A stretch of 47,759 bases of DNA. It comes from Clostridia bacterium. Its GTDB lineage: Bacteria > Bacillota > Clostridia > Christensenellales > Aristaeellaceae. Both the position numbers and the translations under genes were made by a program. A model generated the notes under the pieces. It ran no database searches, was not told where the DNA came from, and worked only from the letters and a program-made list of their open reading frames with translations. Position 1 is the stretch's first letter, and each line of letters begins with the position of its first letter. Positions 26,396 to 35,482 of this stretch are shown here, one piece after another. Where the stretch lies: positions 1 through 47,759 of the forward strand of contig JAFQOD010000079.1 in the NCBI GenBank assembly GCA_017395685.1, read 5' to 3'.

Positions 26396-29300
26396 TTACC
26401 GGATTCTGAAGGTTCTGATTTCGTAGGGCTTGATGATGAAGGAAAGTTTATTTCCTTCTTCGCCGATAATTTCCGCATCGTCCTTCTTTTCTTCGATAGC
26501 GTTGCATTCCTCGGCGCTCTGGATAGGCCAGCCCCAAGTCAGCTCCGCCATTGTGCGGGCATTATCACTTTCGTACAGGCGCACGATCCATCCATCTCCA
26601 TCCTCCGCTTGCTTGATGGTTTCGATTACCACGTTATCGCAGTTTACACGCGCCAGAGAGAATTCATCCCCCACGACGCCTCCCTTCACGGCGATGGCAG
26701 GCTGGTTGAGGCAATAGGCCTCTTCTACCGTACCGGCCCAGCGCCAATCCTCGTTATGAGGATAGAGGGCGTAGGTGAAATTGTGCTCCTCCTGGTCGGT
26801 AACGGGGTTGGGCTCGATACCGGATTTGATCAGGGTCAGGCCGATATTGCTGTTGTGCACGGAATGGCCGTATTTGCAATCATTGAGCAGGGAGACGCCA
26901 AAATGCCCTTCGGACAGATCCACCCATTTTTGCCCACAGGATTCGAATCGGGCCACATCCCAACTGGTATTTTTGTGGGTTTTGCGCTTGAGATTGCCAA
27001 ACTGGATATCAAAGGTGGCTTCATCGGTGTGCACATCCACGGGGAAATGGGCTTTCAGCAGGCTCTGATGCTCGTGCCAATCGACGTAGGTTTCAAAATC
27101 AATGCGGGGGTTATCCCCATAGAAATGAATCTTCTGTCGAATCAGGGAGCGGGAATAGCGCCATTCGATTTCCAGGGTGGCACGAACAGGGCCCATTTCC
27201 GTCCATTTCATGGAAGAAACATCCGTCACATCGTAATACTTTTCAGTGTAGTATTCATCGATATCCCAGTTGTCATAATAGATGGGCTTATCCTCATAGA
27301 CCCGAAGCAGATTTCCCTTCTGACCGGGTTGCAGGATTTCCCGTCCCAGCCGAGTGGCATAAAGCTGATCTATCCGTCCATTTTCATCCAGCACCACTTC
27401 ATAGAAGGGGGTGGTGATATGCTGGGCATCGGAAAGAAGGAAGGGGCATTCAGCATCAACCTTTTCATCCACCGGCTGATAGGTGCGCCAGCCCTTGGCA
27501 GGCAGGACACTTAGGCTCACTACAGCGCCGCCCTCCACCTGCTGCACCGGATAGAGATTTCCTTCCCGATCCCGAAGGGCCTTGGCCTGCACATCAGAGA
27601 GCCATACCACTTCATCATTTTCAAAACCCTTGGTATTGAAAACCGTCACATTTTCAGAAGGTGCTGCCAGCAATTGCAGCCTTTCCTTCTGCAGGGCGGC
27701 GATCTTTTCTTCCAGGGCGGCATATTCTGCCCTGGTCACTTCATATACCTCGTGGATAGAGGAACCGGGCAGAATATCATGGAACTGATTAATCAGCACC
27801 TTCTTCCACATAGCATCCAGATCAGCGGCGGGATAAGCCACTTTACCAGAGGCCAGCGTGGAGAGCAATTCCAGATCCATCAGATGCAATTCTGCTTTCC
27901 GGTTGGATCGCTTGTTCCGGGCCACAGAAGTATAAGTGCCCCGGTGATATTCGAAATATAATTCTCCTTCCCAGGTGGGCAGCCGCTTATGATCCTTGAC
28001 CCGTTCATTCAATTCATCAAAATATTGCCGGGCGGTGCACTGACGCACCATAGGAAGCCCCGTCACGCCCTTTTCCATGCGATCGGAGGTTTCCAGCATG
28101 GCCCGGGTGGGGCCGCCGCCACCGTCCCCATAACCGTAAGAAATCAGAATATCGTTGTTGATATCCTTATTCTGATAGCGCTGCCAGCCGCCGATGATGG
28201 CGTCGGGATGGAGCATGCCGTTATAGGTGGTGAAGAAATTCTTCACATCCTGGCCTACACCCAGGGTAGTAATCAGATGGGTGAGCACTTCGCTGCCATC
28301 GATTCCCCGCCACTTGAAGGTATCATAGGGATGCTGATTGAATTGATTCCAGGCCAGCTTTGTGGTCATGAAATAATCCACGCCGCATTCCTTCATGATC
28401 TGGGGTAGCGCACCGGAATAGCCAAATACGTCCGGCAGCCACAGGATCTTGTTATCCAGCCCAAATTCATCCTTGAAAAATTTCTTTCCGTGGATAAACT
28501 GGCGCACCAGGCTTTCACCGCTGGTCACATTGCAATCCATTTCAACCCAAGTGGATCCCTCCGGCTCCCACCGGCCTTCCTTTACCCGCTGCTTAATCTT
28601 TTCATAGACCTCGGGATACCTCTCCTTCAGGAAGACGTAAAGCTGGGGCTGGCTGGACATGAATTTATAATGGGGATATTCCTCCATCAATTTCAGCACC
28701 GTAGCGAAGCTGCGGCACACCTTTTCTTCCGTCTGGGCTACCGTCCACCACCAAGCAACGTCAATATGGGTATGGCCAATGCAGCTGGCGATCACTTCAT
28801 CATGGCCTGCCAAATCTTCATAGAGATGCTTTTTCAGATATTCCCTGGCCGCCTTGACGGACTGATGATAGGCCTCATTGGCCTCCACTACCGGCATATT
28901 TTCCGGCATAGAGGGGCCTCCATTGAGGTAATCCCGGCGATAAGGAGTGCGAAGATCCAGAAGATTGATAGCATCATTTAGCACCCGCTCCAGATCCATC
29001 CGGCTGCGGCTTTGAGGATCCAGGCGATCAAAGGCCTGCAGCGGCACCATCAGATCCCAATACAGCCCTTCCACCTCCGGATCCGTTTCCACCAGATTGA
29101 CCAGCAGATTGAATTCGGAATGAAGGGTGCCGGTGTAGGCCTGCAGATCCACACGGAAGGTTTCGCCGCCTTTGGCGCAGCGGCTCAGCAGCACTTCCCG
29201 GTGATTCATATCCACGCCCTGTACCACTTCTCCATTCAAAAACAGCAGGAATTGGGGATTTTTCCCATCATCCCATTCGTGAATCTGGGTACGGATGCGC

Positions 29301-29554
29301 AGCCACAGGGTTTTCCCATCCAAATCTTCTGGAATGATCAGATTGGTGCGGAACCAATAATGCTGATCAGGGCCGTACCATAGCATTTTCATGCTGTCAA
29401 AGGGCTCATAGGGAATGCTTGCACCATCCGCATCTTCAGGGCGCAGAAAATTCCCCTTTTTATATTCCCAGCCGGTGAGGGCCCGGGATTGGATCACAGA
29501 TTGTTTTTTTAGATGCTCACAAATATTATTGATACGCTTGTCCAGAAAATGCAT
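26396..29554 (-). CDS. GH38 alpha-mannosidase
   Basis: Retaining alpha-mannosidase of glycoside hydrolase family 38. The 1052-aa protein has an N-terminal beta-rich part and then the catalytic domain with GHTHIDVAWWW (zinc ligands H263 and D265), WEPEGSTWVEMDCN around 329-342 and the nucleophile D375 in LWLPDVFGYSGALPQ. A long C-terminal beta-sandwich follows. No signal peptide is visible, so it acts in the cytoplasm on imported oligosaccharides. It is last in the permease-permease-binding protein-GH130-GH38 operon and appears intact. Linkage preference cannot be read from sequence, but GH38 enzymes commonly trim alpha-mannosyl residues of N-glycans. Confidence 0.95.
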   Translation of the reverse strand: MHFLDKRINNICEHLKKQSVIQSRALTGWEYKKGNFLRPEDADGASIPYEPFDSMKMLWYGPDQHYWFRTNLIIPEDLDGKTLWLRIRTQIHEWDDGKNPQFLLFLNGEVVQGVDMNHREVLLSRCAKGGETFRVDLQAYTGTLHSEFNLLVNLVETDPEVEGLYWDLMVPLQAFDRLDPQSRSRMDLERVLNDAINLLDLRTPYRRDYLNGGPSMPENMPVVEANEAYHQSVKAAREYLKKHLYEDLAGHDEVIASCIGHTHIDVAWWWTVAQTEEKVCRSFATVLKLMEEYPHYKFMSSQPQLYVFLKERYPEVYEKIKQRVKEGRWEPEGSTWVEMDCNVTSGESLVRQFIHGKKFFKDEFGLDNKILWLPDVFGYSGALPQIMKECGVDYFMTTKLAWNQFNQHPYDTFKWRGIDGSEVLTHLITTLGVGQDVKNFFTTYNGMLHPDAIIGGWQRYQNKDINNDILISYGYGDGGGGPTRAMLETSDRMEKGVTGLPMVRQCTARQYFDELNERVKDHKRLPTWEGELYFEYHRGTYTSVARNKRSNRKAELHLMDLELLSTLASGKVAYPAADLDAMWKKVLINQFHDILPGSSIHEVYEVTRAEYAALEEKIAALQKERLQLLAAPSENVTVFNTKGFENDEVVWLSDVQAKALRDREGNLYPVQQVEGGAVVSLSVLPAKGWRTYQPVDEKVDAECPFLLSDAQHITTPFYEVVLDENGRIDQLYATRLGREILQPGQKGNLLRVYEDKPIYYDNWDIDEYYTEKYYDVTDVSSMKWTEMGPVRATLEIEWRYSRSLIRQKIHFYGDNPRIDFETYVDWHEHQSLLKAHFPVDVHTDEATFDIQFGNLKRKTHKNTSWDVARFESCGQKWVDLSEGHFGVSLLNDCKYGHSVHNSNIGLTLIKSGIEPNPVTDQEEHNFTYALYPHNEDWRWAGTVEEAYCLNQPAIAVKGGVVGDEFSLARVNCDNVVIETIKQAEDGDGWIVRLYESDNARTMAELTWGWPIQSAEECNAIEEKKDDAEIIGEEGNKLSFIIKPYEIRTFRIR

Positions 29555-29571
29555 ACCCCATCATCTCCAAG

Positions 29572-30561
29572 TCAGAGGGAATTCTCTTTGGTGAACTTCA
29601 CCAGATCATCCACAGTAGTAAAAGCCAGACCAGTTACTGTATCAGCGCAGCCATAATAGATGGCAATGCGTCCAGTTTCAGCATCGGTCAGCGCAGCGCA
29701 GGGGAAGGTTACATTGGGAACATCGCCCACGCATTCATACAGTTCATAGGGAGCCATGATATAATCCTTGGTGCGATACTTTACCTTCCAGGGTTCGTCG
29801 ATATCCAACAGGGCGCAGCCCATGCGATACACGAAACCATTGCAAGTAGTAATAACCCCGTGATAAATCAGCAGCCAGCCTTCATCCGTTTCAATAGGTG
29901 CTGGGCCGGGGCCTACTTTGGTGGATTGCCATGCAGAGGTATTGCCGCCTACGGTGGTCATCACAAAGCGATGTTTTCCCCAGAATTCTAGATCCTTGGA
30001 TTGGCTGAGATAAATATCACCAAATGGAGTATGCCCATTATCGGAAGGTCGAGAGAGCATCATATACATGCCGTTGATTTTACGGGGGAATAAAACACCA
30101 TTCCTGTTAAAGGGCAGGAAAGCATTTTCCAGTTGGTGGAAGGTTTTGAAATCTTCCGTCCAGGCAACGCCGATGGTGGGGCCGTGATAACCGTTGCACC
30201 AGGTGACGTAATACTTGTCCTCCAATTGGGTGATGCGGGCGTCATAACGATATTCATTTTTAGCAATTTCCGGATCAGCGCCCACAAGATTCAGCGATTC
30301 ATCATCGATTTTCCAATGCAGGCCATCCTCGCTGCGCCCCGCAAAAATATCCATGCTGATGGATTTGCTGTCGCAGCGGAATACACCGGCGAAAGCACCC
30401 TGAAAAGGAACAACCGCGCTGTTAAATACGCTATTGGACCGCTTATTACCATTTCTGCCGATAATGGGATTACCGGAAAAACGCCATACAGGATTGTTAT
30501 CGCCAGCGGGACGATCCTCCCAAGGAATATTAGGAAGGGCTTTGCCAATAATTTTTGCCAT
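29572..30561 (-). CDS. GH130 beta-mannoside phosphorylase
   Basis: Inverting phosphorylase that cleaves beta-mannosides with phosphate to give mannose 1-phosphate. The 329-aa size and motifs [29 protein letters not shown] (general acid probably D107), [15 protein letters not shown] and [13 protein letters not shown] fit GH130. Length resembles the mannooligosaccharide or mannosyl-N-acetylglucosamine phosphorylase branches. Next to GH38 it may act on Man-beta-1,4-GlcNAc from N-glycan cores, which is inference. No signal peptide, so cytoplasmic. It precedes GH38 by 17 bp and follows the binding-protein gene after a 180-bp spacer holding a large hairpin. Confidence 0.9.
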   Translation of the reverse strand: MAKIIGKALPNIPWEDRPAGDNNPVWRFSGNPIIGRNGNKRSNSVFNSAVVPFQGAFAGVFRCDSKSISMDIFAGRSEDGLHWKIDDESLNLVGADPEIAKNEYRYDARITQLEDKYYVTWCNGYHGPTIGVAWTEDFKTFHQLENAFLPFNRNGVLFPRKINGMYMMLSRPSDNGHTPFGDIYLSQSKDLEFWGKHRFVMTTVGGNTSAWQSTKVGPGPAPIETDEGWLLIYHGVITTCNGFVYRMGCALLDIDEPWKVKYRTKDYIMAPYELYECVGDVPNVTFPCAALTDAETGRIAIYYGCADTVTGLAFTTVDDLVKFTKENSL

Positions 30562-30641
30562 TCAGTTCACTCACTTTCTGCAGCATCCAAGATGAGGCAG
30601 CTGAAAGGAACGACCTTCTCGCCGCCATATGATAAGGAAAA

Positions 30642-30706
30642 GCCCCGCGCGGAAAACCAGAACAGCCAGATCAATTTTCCGTCTGTTTTCATTCGCCGCG
30701 CGGGGC
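30642..30706 (-). promoter_or_regulatory. Intercistronic hairpin between binding protein and GH130 genes
   Basis: An 11-bp perfect GC-rich stem GCCCCGCGCGG/CCGCGCGGGGC (30642-30652 with 30696-30706) encloses 43 nt that can pair further. On the minus strand it is followed by a short T-rich stretch (CTTTTCC). It may protect the binding-protein mRNA or terminate part of the transcripts, giving more binding protein than enzyme. Known precedents exist in sugar ABC operons; here it is inference. Confidence 0.6.
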
Positions 30707-30740
30707 ATTTTTCCCTTTGAGGAAAAGTTAATTTAATTGA

Positions 30741-32150
30741 TTATTTGCCAGCCCATTCGTTGATCTGTTCCTGGGCTGCGTCCACAATGGCGTCGAAACC
30801 GGCGTCCCGCATTTCCTGCATCATCTGGGGCACAGAAACTTCGGGATCGGTGGTACCGGTGAGGATTTCCCCGCGATAGCGGTTGAAGATCTCGATGCAG
30901 GAAGCCAGTTCATCCTGCACTTCACTGTTGTCGAAGAAGAAGCCCAACAGCACAGAGGGAACAGCGGCTTCATTCAGGGCCTTCACTTCATCCCACTGGT
31001 TCACGGGATCGGTATCCAGCTGGGTGACCTTGAAGAAGGTACCCTGAGTGTAGCCAGCCATGGTCCATTCAGAATTGTGCTTGGTCAGGCGGCCATCTTC
31101 GGTGTAATCCCAGTTGTAACCCTGTTCGCCATAGTAGAAGCTATCGCGGACATAAGCATCAGTGTTGACCAGATTGAGGAACTGCAGGGCCTTTTCAGGA
31201 TTTTCGCAGTTGATGGAGATGCTGTTGAGGGATCCCTGAACGGTGCCGTTGGAAACCAGGGTTTCGCCCAGCTGATAAGCAGCGGCATTCACGCCCATGT
31301 TGGGGCCCCAGGTGGAGATGGCGGCATAGGGCCAGCCCTGAGCCACGGAGCAAACGGCATACTTGTTGGTTTCAGCCTTGGTGGCAGCGTCGGAATTGAT
31401 CAGGCCTTCGTTATACCACTTGTGCAGGATCTTCAGGTCTTCCATGATATCGGCCTGTTCCAGGGTGGCAACAACCTTCAGTTCCTTATCGTCATGACGC
31501 ACGCTGACAGCGGGCAGACCAGAAGAGAAGGAGTCATAGTTAGCCAGCAGCCAGGAAGCGCCGCCGCTGGTGAGGGGGAACACGGATTCAGCAGTCTTAT
31601 CCTTGAGGGTATTGAGGACGGGTTCAATATCTTCCAGGGTATGGGCGTTGGAAGCGTCCAGATTGTTGGCATCCAGCAGATCCTTGTCCCATACAAAATA
31701 CTGGCTCATGGAAGAATCCTTGTAGGTGGGAACGGCGTAGATGGCGCCATTCACACGGCAGGCATCCCAATAACCGGCGGGAATCAGCTCCAGCAGGCCG
31801 GGGGCATTTTCTTCCAGCATTTCCTGGGTGATTTCCATATAGGCGCCCAGGGTAACGTCGTTCACATAAGTGCCGTCGTTGCCGAAGATGATGTCATAGG
31901 GTTCGTTGGTGTTGACGATGGTGTTGCGGCGATTATCCCAATCGCCCCAGGAGACGACTTCCATTTCGATGTTGACGCCAATCTTTTCAGCCAGATAGCT
32001 GTTCAGCTGAGCGGCCCAGGAATCATAGTTGGCAGGCATGCCGGAACCGACGGTGACCCACTTGAGGGTGACCACGTCTTCGGCGGCGACAGTGCCCATC
32101 ATGCCAAGTACCATCATCAGACCAAGGAGCAGAGCGAGTACCTTTTTCAT
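30741..32150 (-). CDS. Sugar ABC transporter substrate-binding protein
   Basis: Extracellular solute-binding protein, 469 aa, with an N-terminal signal peptide (MKKVLALLLGLMMVLGMMG, likely cleavage after TVAA). The mature part reads as a family 1 sugar-binding protein; the C-terminal half resembles the LipO/DUF3502 type found with LplB/LplC-like permeases. There is no lipobox cysteine, which is unusual for Gram-positive binding proteins. Recognisable segments include NTNEPYDIIFGND, GAIYAVPTYKDSS and ENPEKALQFLNLV. It follows the two permease genes in the mannoside operon. The ligand is inferred from GH130 and GH38 to be a mannose-containing oligosaccharide. Confidence 0.88.
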   Translation of the reverse strand: MKKVLALLLGLMMVLGMMGTVAAEDVVTLKWVTVGSGMPANYDSWAAQLNSYLAEKIGVNIEMEVVSWGDWDNRRNTIVNTNEPYDIIFGNDGTYVNDVTLGAYMEITQEMLEENAPGLLELIPAGYWDACRVNGAIYAVPTYKDSSMSQYFVWDKDLLDANNLDASNAHTLEDIEPVLNTLKDKTAESVFPLTSGGASWLLANYDSFSSGLPAVSVRHDDKELKVVATLEQADIMEDLKILHKWYNEGLINSDAATKAETNKYAVCSVAQGWPYAAISTWGPNMGVNAAAYQLGETLVSNGTVQGSLNSISINCENPEKALQFLNLVNTDAYVRDSFYYGEQGYNWDYTEDGRLTKHNSEWTMAGYTQGTFFKVTQLDTDPVNQWDEVKALNEAAVPSVLLGFFFDNSEVQDELASCIEIFNRYRGEILTGTTDPEVSVPQMMQEMRDAGFDAIVDAAQEQINEWAGK

Positions 32151-32217
32151 GTGATGAAACCTCCTAAGAATTTTTATTGCTTATTCTTCATTCTGAAGAA
32201 TTATGCACATATTGATT

Positions 32218-33144
32218 TTACCCCTTCACAGCGCCGATAGTCAGGCCGGAGATAAAATATTTCTGGAAGAAGGGATAGGCGCAGGCGATGGGGATAACGA
32301 TGACTACCGCGATGGCCATGCGCACCGATTCGCTGGGCATGGAATTGCGGTATTGCTGCAGGGAAAGGCCGGCAGATGGATTATTGGCCAGATAATCCAG
32401 GCTCTTCATCATGTTATTGAGCAGCGCCTGCAAGGAAATCAGATTGGCATTGCTGATGTAGAGAGAGGATTGGAACCAATCATTCCAGTAGCCGAAGGTA
32501 AGGAAGAGGGCAATAGTAGCCAGCACAGGGGTAGAAATCGGAATGACGATGGTGCTGAAAATTCGAAGCTGGCTGGCGCCGTCAATCTTAGCCGATTCGA
32601 TGATTGAATCGGGTATGGTCGACCGGAAGAAGGTTTTGCATATGATGATATTGAAGGAGGATACCGCAAGCGGCAATATCAGCACCCCCAAGGTATTCTT
32701 GAGCCCCAGAATATTGGCATTTACCACATATGAGGCCAGCATACCGCCGTTAAAAATCATGGGAATGAAAACCACCCAGGTATAAAAGCTTTTCAGCCGG
32801 AAGTAGGGCCGGGAAAGAGAATAGCCCATGGTAGTGGTCAGCAGCAGTCCAAGCAGCGTGCCCAGAATGGTAACAACCACCGAAATCCCCAGCGCCCCAA
32901 AGATCGTTCCCTTTTCATTCCAGAGGAATTGATACGCCGCGCCCGAAAGGCTGCGGGGAAGGAAGGAATAGCCATACAGTCGGATGGATTCCTCAGAGGA
33001 GATGGATACGATGAATACAAAAACAACAGGAATGATAGCGATAGCCGCCAAGAAAGTAAACAGAAAATTAAAGGATACATTGGTGAACGGCTTGACCCGA
33101 TTCATTTTCATGGAATCAGCCATGTTTTCTCTATTACCAGCCAT
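32218..33144 (-). CDS. Sugar ABC transporter permease (MalG/LplC-type)
   Basis: A 308-aa integral membrane protein with six hydrophobic segments and the cytoplasmic EAA loop ESAKIDGASQLRIFSTIVIP, through which it would contact the ATPase. The C-terminal FFQKYFISGLTIGAVKG is typical of the MalG/LplC branch. An internal ATG cluster at the N-terminus (MAGNRENMADSMKMN) leaves the exact start uncertain; the one at 33144 follows AAGGAGG. It lies between the LplB-type permease and the binding protein. No ATPase gene is present in the window, so a shared MsmX/UgpC-type ATPase elsewhere is expected. Confidence 0.9.
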   Translation of the reverse strand: MAGNRENMADSMKMNRVKPFTNVSFNFLFTFLAAIAIIPVVFVFIVSISSEESIRLYGYSFLPRSLSGAAYQFLWNEKGTIFGALGISVVVTILGTLLGLLLTTTMGYSLSRPYFRLKSFYTWVVFIPMIFNGGMLASYVVNANILGLKNTLGVLILPLAVSSFNIIICKTFFRSTIPDSIIESAKIDGASQLRIFSTIVIPISTPVLATIALFLTFGYWNDWFQSSLYISNANLISLQALLNNMMKSLDYLANNPSAGLSLQQYRNSMPSESVRMAIAVVIVIPIACAYPFFQKYFISGLTIGAVKG

Positions 33145-33175
33145 GATAATAACCTCCTTTCTTCATCCTTCCCCA

Positions 33176-34147
33176 TCAGATAATGGCGCTTTCGGGATCA
33201 ATCTTGGAAACAATGAAATTGGCCAGCAGGATGGTGGCGCAGCAGCAGACAGACTGGAACATGGAAGCCGCCGCCGTACGCCCGATGGGGGTGGAGCCCT
33301 GAAGAGCAGAATAGATGAAGGTATCGAAGGTGGAGGCCACTTTATGCAAGGAATTGGGAAGTCCCTGCGTTACCTGCCAGAACAGACCAAAGTCCGAATA
33401 GAAAATCTTGCCGATGTTGAGGATAAACATGGTGATCAAGATGGTCTTCATCAGGGGCAGGGTGATATACTTTGCCTGCTGCCATTTGCTAGCCCCATCC
33501 AGCATAGCTGCTTCATACAAACTGTGATCGATGCCGGTGATAGTGGCCAGATACACCACCATGTTATAACCCACGCCCTTCCACAGATTCATGAAGACAA
33601 GAATGAAAGGCCAGTATTGGGGGGAAGAATACCATTTAATGGATTCACCACCCAGGGAAACGATCATGTTATTCAGAAGGCCCTTATCAGGATTGAGGAA
33701 AGCATACACAAAATAGCTAACCACAACCCAGGAGAGAAAGTGAGGGAAGAACATAGCCGTCTGATATACCTTGGATTTCCTGCGGGAATATAGTTCATTG
33801 ATCATCATGGCCAATCCAACAGGAATCACGATATTCAGCACAATAAACACCAGGTTATACAGCAGCGTATTGCGCAGCAGCATTGTGAAGGTATTATTCT
33901 TCAGAAAAAACTCAAAATTATCCAGCCCTACCCAATCGGATTGAAGCAGATTGCCAAGGAAGGATTGCTTTGGGAAAATCCTGTATTTCTTAAAGGCAAT
34001 GATCAGGCCGAACATGGGCAGATAGCTGAACAGAGCAAACCAGGTAAAAGTGGGCAAGCCCAGCAGACTCAATTCCACATCATCCCGCGTCCATTTCCAC
34101 CAGCTCCGCTTCCGGGCCTTTTGGGGTTTCTTCGTCACGCTATCCAT
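33176..34147 (-). CDS. Sugar ABC transporter permease (MalF/LplB-type)
   Basis: A 323-aa membrane protein with a basic N-terminal tail (KKPQKARKRSWWKW), about six hydrophobic segments and the EAA loop EAAMLDGASKWQQAKYITLP. The LSYLPMFGLIIAFKKY-like segment near 40-56 is typical of LplB proteins. It is first in the mannoside operon and is transcribed divergently from the LacI-type regulator. TCGGAGG precedes the ATG. The neighbouring MalG-type gene starts 31 bp downstream. Confidence 0.9.
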   Translation of the reverse strand: MDSVTKKPQKARKRSWWKWTRDDVELSLLGLPTFTWFALFSYLPMFGLIIAFKKYRIFPKQSFLGNLLQSDWVGLDNFEFFLKNNTFTMLLRNTLLYNLVFIVLNIVIPVGLAMMINELYSRRKSKVYQTAMFFPHFLSWVVVSYFVYAFLNPDKGLLNNMIVSLGGESIKWYSSPQYWPFILVFMNLWKGVGYNMVVYLATITGIDHSLYEAAMLDGASKWQQAKYITLPLMKTILITMFILNIGKIFYSDFGLFWQVTQGLPNSLHKVASTFDTFIYSALQGSTPIGRTAAASMFQSVCCCATILLANFIVSKIDPESAII

Positions 34148-34197
34148 TGTAATGCCTCCGAAAAAATTAATAATATTAATACCAGCTTTATATTCTT

Positions 34198-34226
34198 ATG
34201 TTAACACATTTTCCGTTTATTTGCAA
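34198..34226 (-). promoter_or_regulatory. Candidate promoter of the mannoside operon
   Basis: Minus-strand TTGCAA (34226-34221), a 17-bp spacer and TAACAT (34203-34198). A small palindrome TGTTAACA overlaps the -10 and could be an operator. Confidence 0.45.
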
Positions 34227-34305
34227 TAGGCTTTCCAAAATATTTATACTTTTCGGTTATTTTATTCCCATTTACGTCCCAAATCGCCAATTATTTCAGA
34301 ATTAT

Positions 34306-34321
34306 ATTAACATATGTTAAT
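34306..34321. promoter_or_regulatory. Palindrome ATTAACATATGTTAAT, candidate LacI-type operator
   Basis: A perfect 16-bp palindrome lies 8 bp upstream of the -35 of the regulator gene, between the divergent promoters. A half-like TGTTAACA recurs at the -10 of the mannoside promoter. Position suggests autoregulation; the binding protein is inferred. Confidence 0.45.
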
Positions 34322-34328
34322 TTTGCAA

Positions 34329-34357
34329 TTGACATACATTCATTTTTATGCTATACT
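34329..34357 (+). promoter_or_regulatory. Sigma-A promoter of the LacI-type regulator
   Basis: TTGACA (34329-34334), a 17-bp spacer and TATACT (34352-34357), about 40 bp before the ATG at 34399. Confidence 0.7.
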
Positions 34358-34398
34358 TTTTCCACAATTCAAAATCACCCGCACAAAGGATGATGATC

Positions 34399-35412
34399 AT
34401 GTCGAAAATGACCATGCAGGATCTGGCTGATGCGGTTGGCGTCTCCCGAATTACTGTCTGGAAGGCGCTGACTGGCCGCCCCGGAGTATCAGAGGCAAAA
34501 CGACGCCTGGTGCAACAGAAAGCTGCAGAATTGGGTTATCACGCCAGCCCGGAATCCTTTTCCGAGCAGGAAAAATCCTACACCTTTGCTCTGGCAGTAT
34601 CCAGGCCGGAATCATCGAATTTCTGGATGTCCATTATCCATTATATTGCCAAGGAATTATCCAAGTATAATATCAATCTGCTCTATACCTATATTCCCTC
34701 CGCCTATCATGAGGGCTATCATCTCCCCTCCACGCTTTTTTCCGAACATGTGGATGGCTGCATCGTGCTGAATATATATGATGAAACGCTGCTACGCATG
34801 CTAGCCGAAACTCCAATTCCCACCGTATTTCTGGATACCGTACCTCAATTAATGCCTGATAAGCTCAAGGGTGATCTGGTGCTCATCGACGGTCGCTCGC
34901 AATTAATGGAGATTACAAAGCGTCTTTTGGAATTGGGCTATCGCAAGCTGGGCTTTATCGGGGATGTGGATTATGCCCAAACAAATGCGGAGCGGTATCA
35001 TGGATTTCTGGATGCTCACAAGCAAATTGGGATCAAGGCGTCCTCCTCCCTCAGCCTGACAGGCAGCCTGTCCCTGCAATCCCATTATGAAGAGATCAGC
35101 GCTTTTCTAGATTCCCTTCCTGTCCTTCCGGATGGTTTTGTCTGCGCCAGCGACTTTATTGCCAATTTTATCAGCCGTTATCTGCACGAAACCAATCGCC
35201 CCGTGCCCGAACGCTTTATCCTTACCGGCTTTGATAATAACAGTGAATATTCCTTCGTTGCCAATTCCATCACCACCGTGCAAGTGGATACAGCATCCCT
35301 GGGCCGTCAATTGGCAAGAAAGATGATTTTCCGTGCCGATTATCCTGATGCACCCACTGAAGTATCCTATATCCGCACCGATATTCTCTGGCGGGGAGAA
35401 TTGGCAGAATAA
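34399..35412 (+). CDS. LacI-family transcriptional regulator
   Basis: A 337-aa regulator with an N-terminal helix-turn-helix (TMQDLADAVGVSRITVWKAL) and a hinge-like GYHASPES segment, then a periplasmic-binding-protein-like ligand domain (LAVSRPESSNFW, VDGCIVLNIY, LGFIGDVDYAQT, LTGFDNNSEYSF). The recognition helix reads VSRITVWKALTG, where most LacI proteins have TVSRVLN, so its operator may be unusual. The ATG at 34399 has AAAGGA 8 nt upstream; an ATG at 34348 would lie within the promoter. It is divergent from the mannoside operon and is the likely repressor or activator of it. A bidirectional terminator follows. Confidence 0.9.
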   Translation: MSKMTMQDLADAVGVSRITVWKALTGRPGVSEAKRRLVQQKAAELGYHASPESFSEQEKSYTFALAVSRPESSNFWMSIIHYIAKELSKYNINLLYTYIPSAYHEGYHLPSTLFSEHVDGCIVLNIYDETLLRMLAETPIPTVFLDTVPQLMPDKLKGDLVLIDGRSQLMEITKRLLELGYRKLGFIGDVDYAQTNAERYHGFLDAHKQIGIKASSSLSLTGSLSLQSHYEEISAFLDSLPVLPDGFVCASDFIANFISRYLHETNRPVPERFILTGFDNNSEYSFVANSITTVQVDTASLGRQLARKMIFRADYPDAPTEVSYIRTDILWRGELAE

Positions 35413-35430
35413 TTCCATATTACCAAAATA

Positions 35431-35482
35431 ATACCCTCCTTGTGCCGAGCAATCTGCCGGATGCAAGGAGGGTATTTATCTA
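35431..35482. terminator. Bidirectional terminator between lacI-type gene and GH29
   Basis: Perfect 12-bp stem ATACCCTCCTTG/CAAGGAGGGTAT (35431-35442 with 35464-35475) with a 21-nt loop, followed by T-rich DNA on both strands. Confidence 0.8.

Noticed and set aside
31077-32240. 387-aa open frame opposite the binding-protein gene
   Set aside because: Antisense shadow of a gene with a good signal peptide and family motifs.
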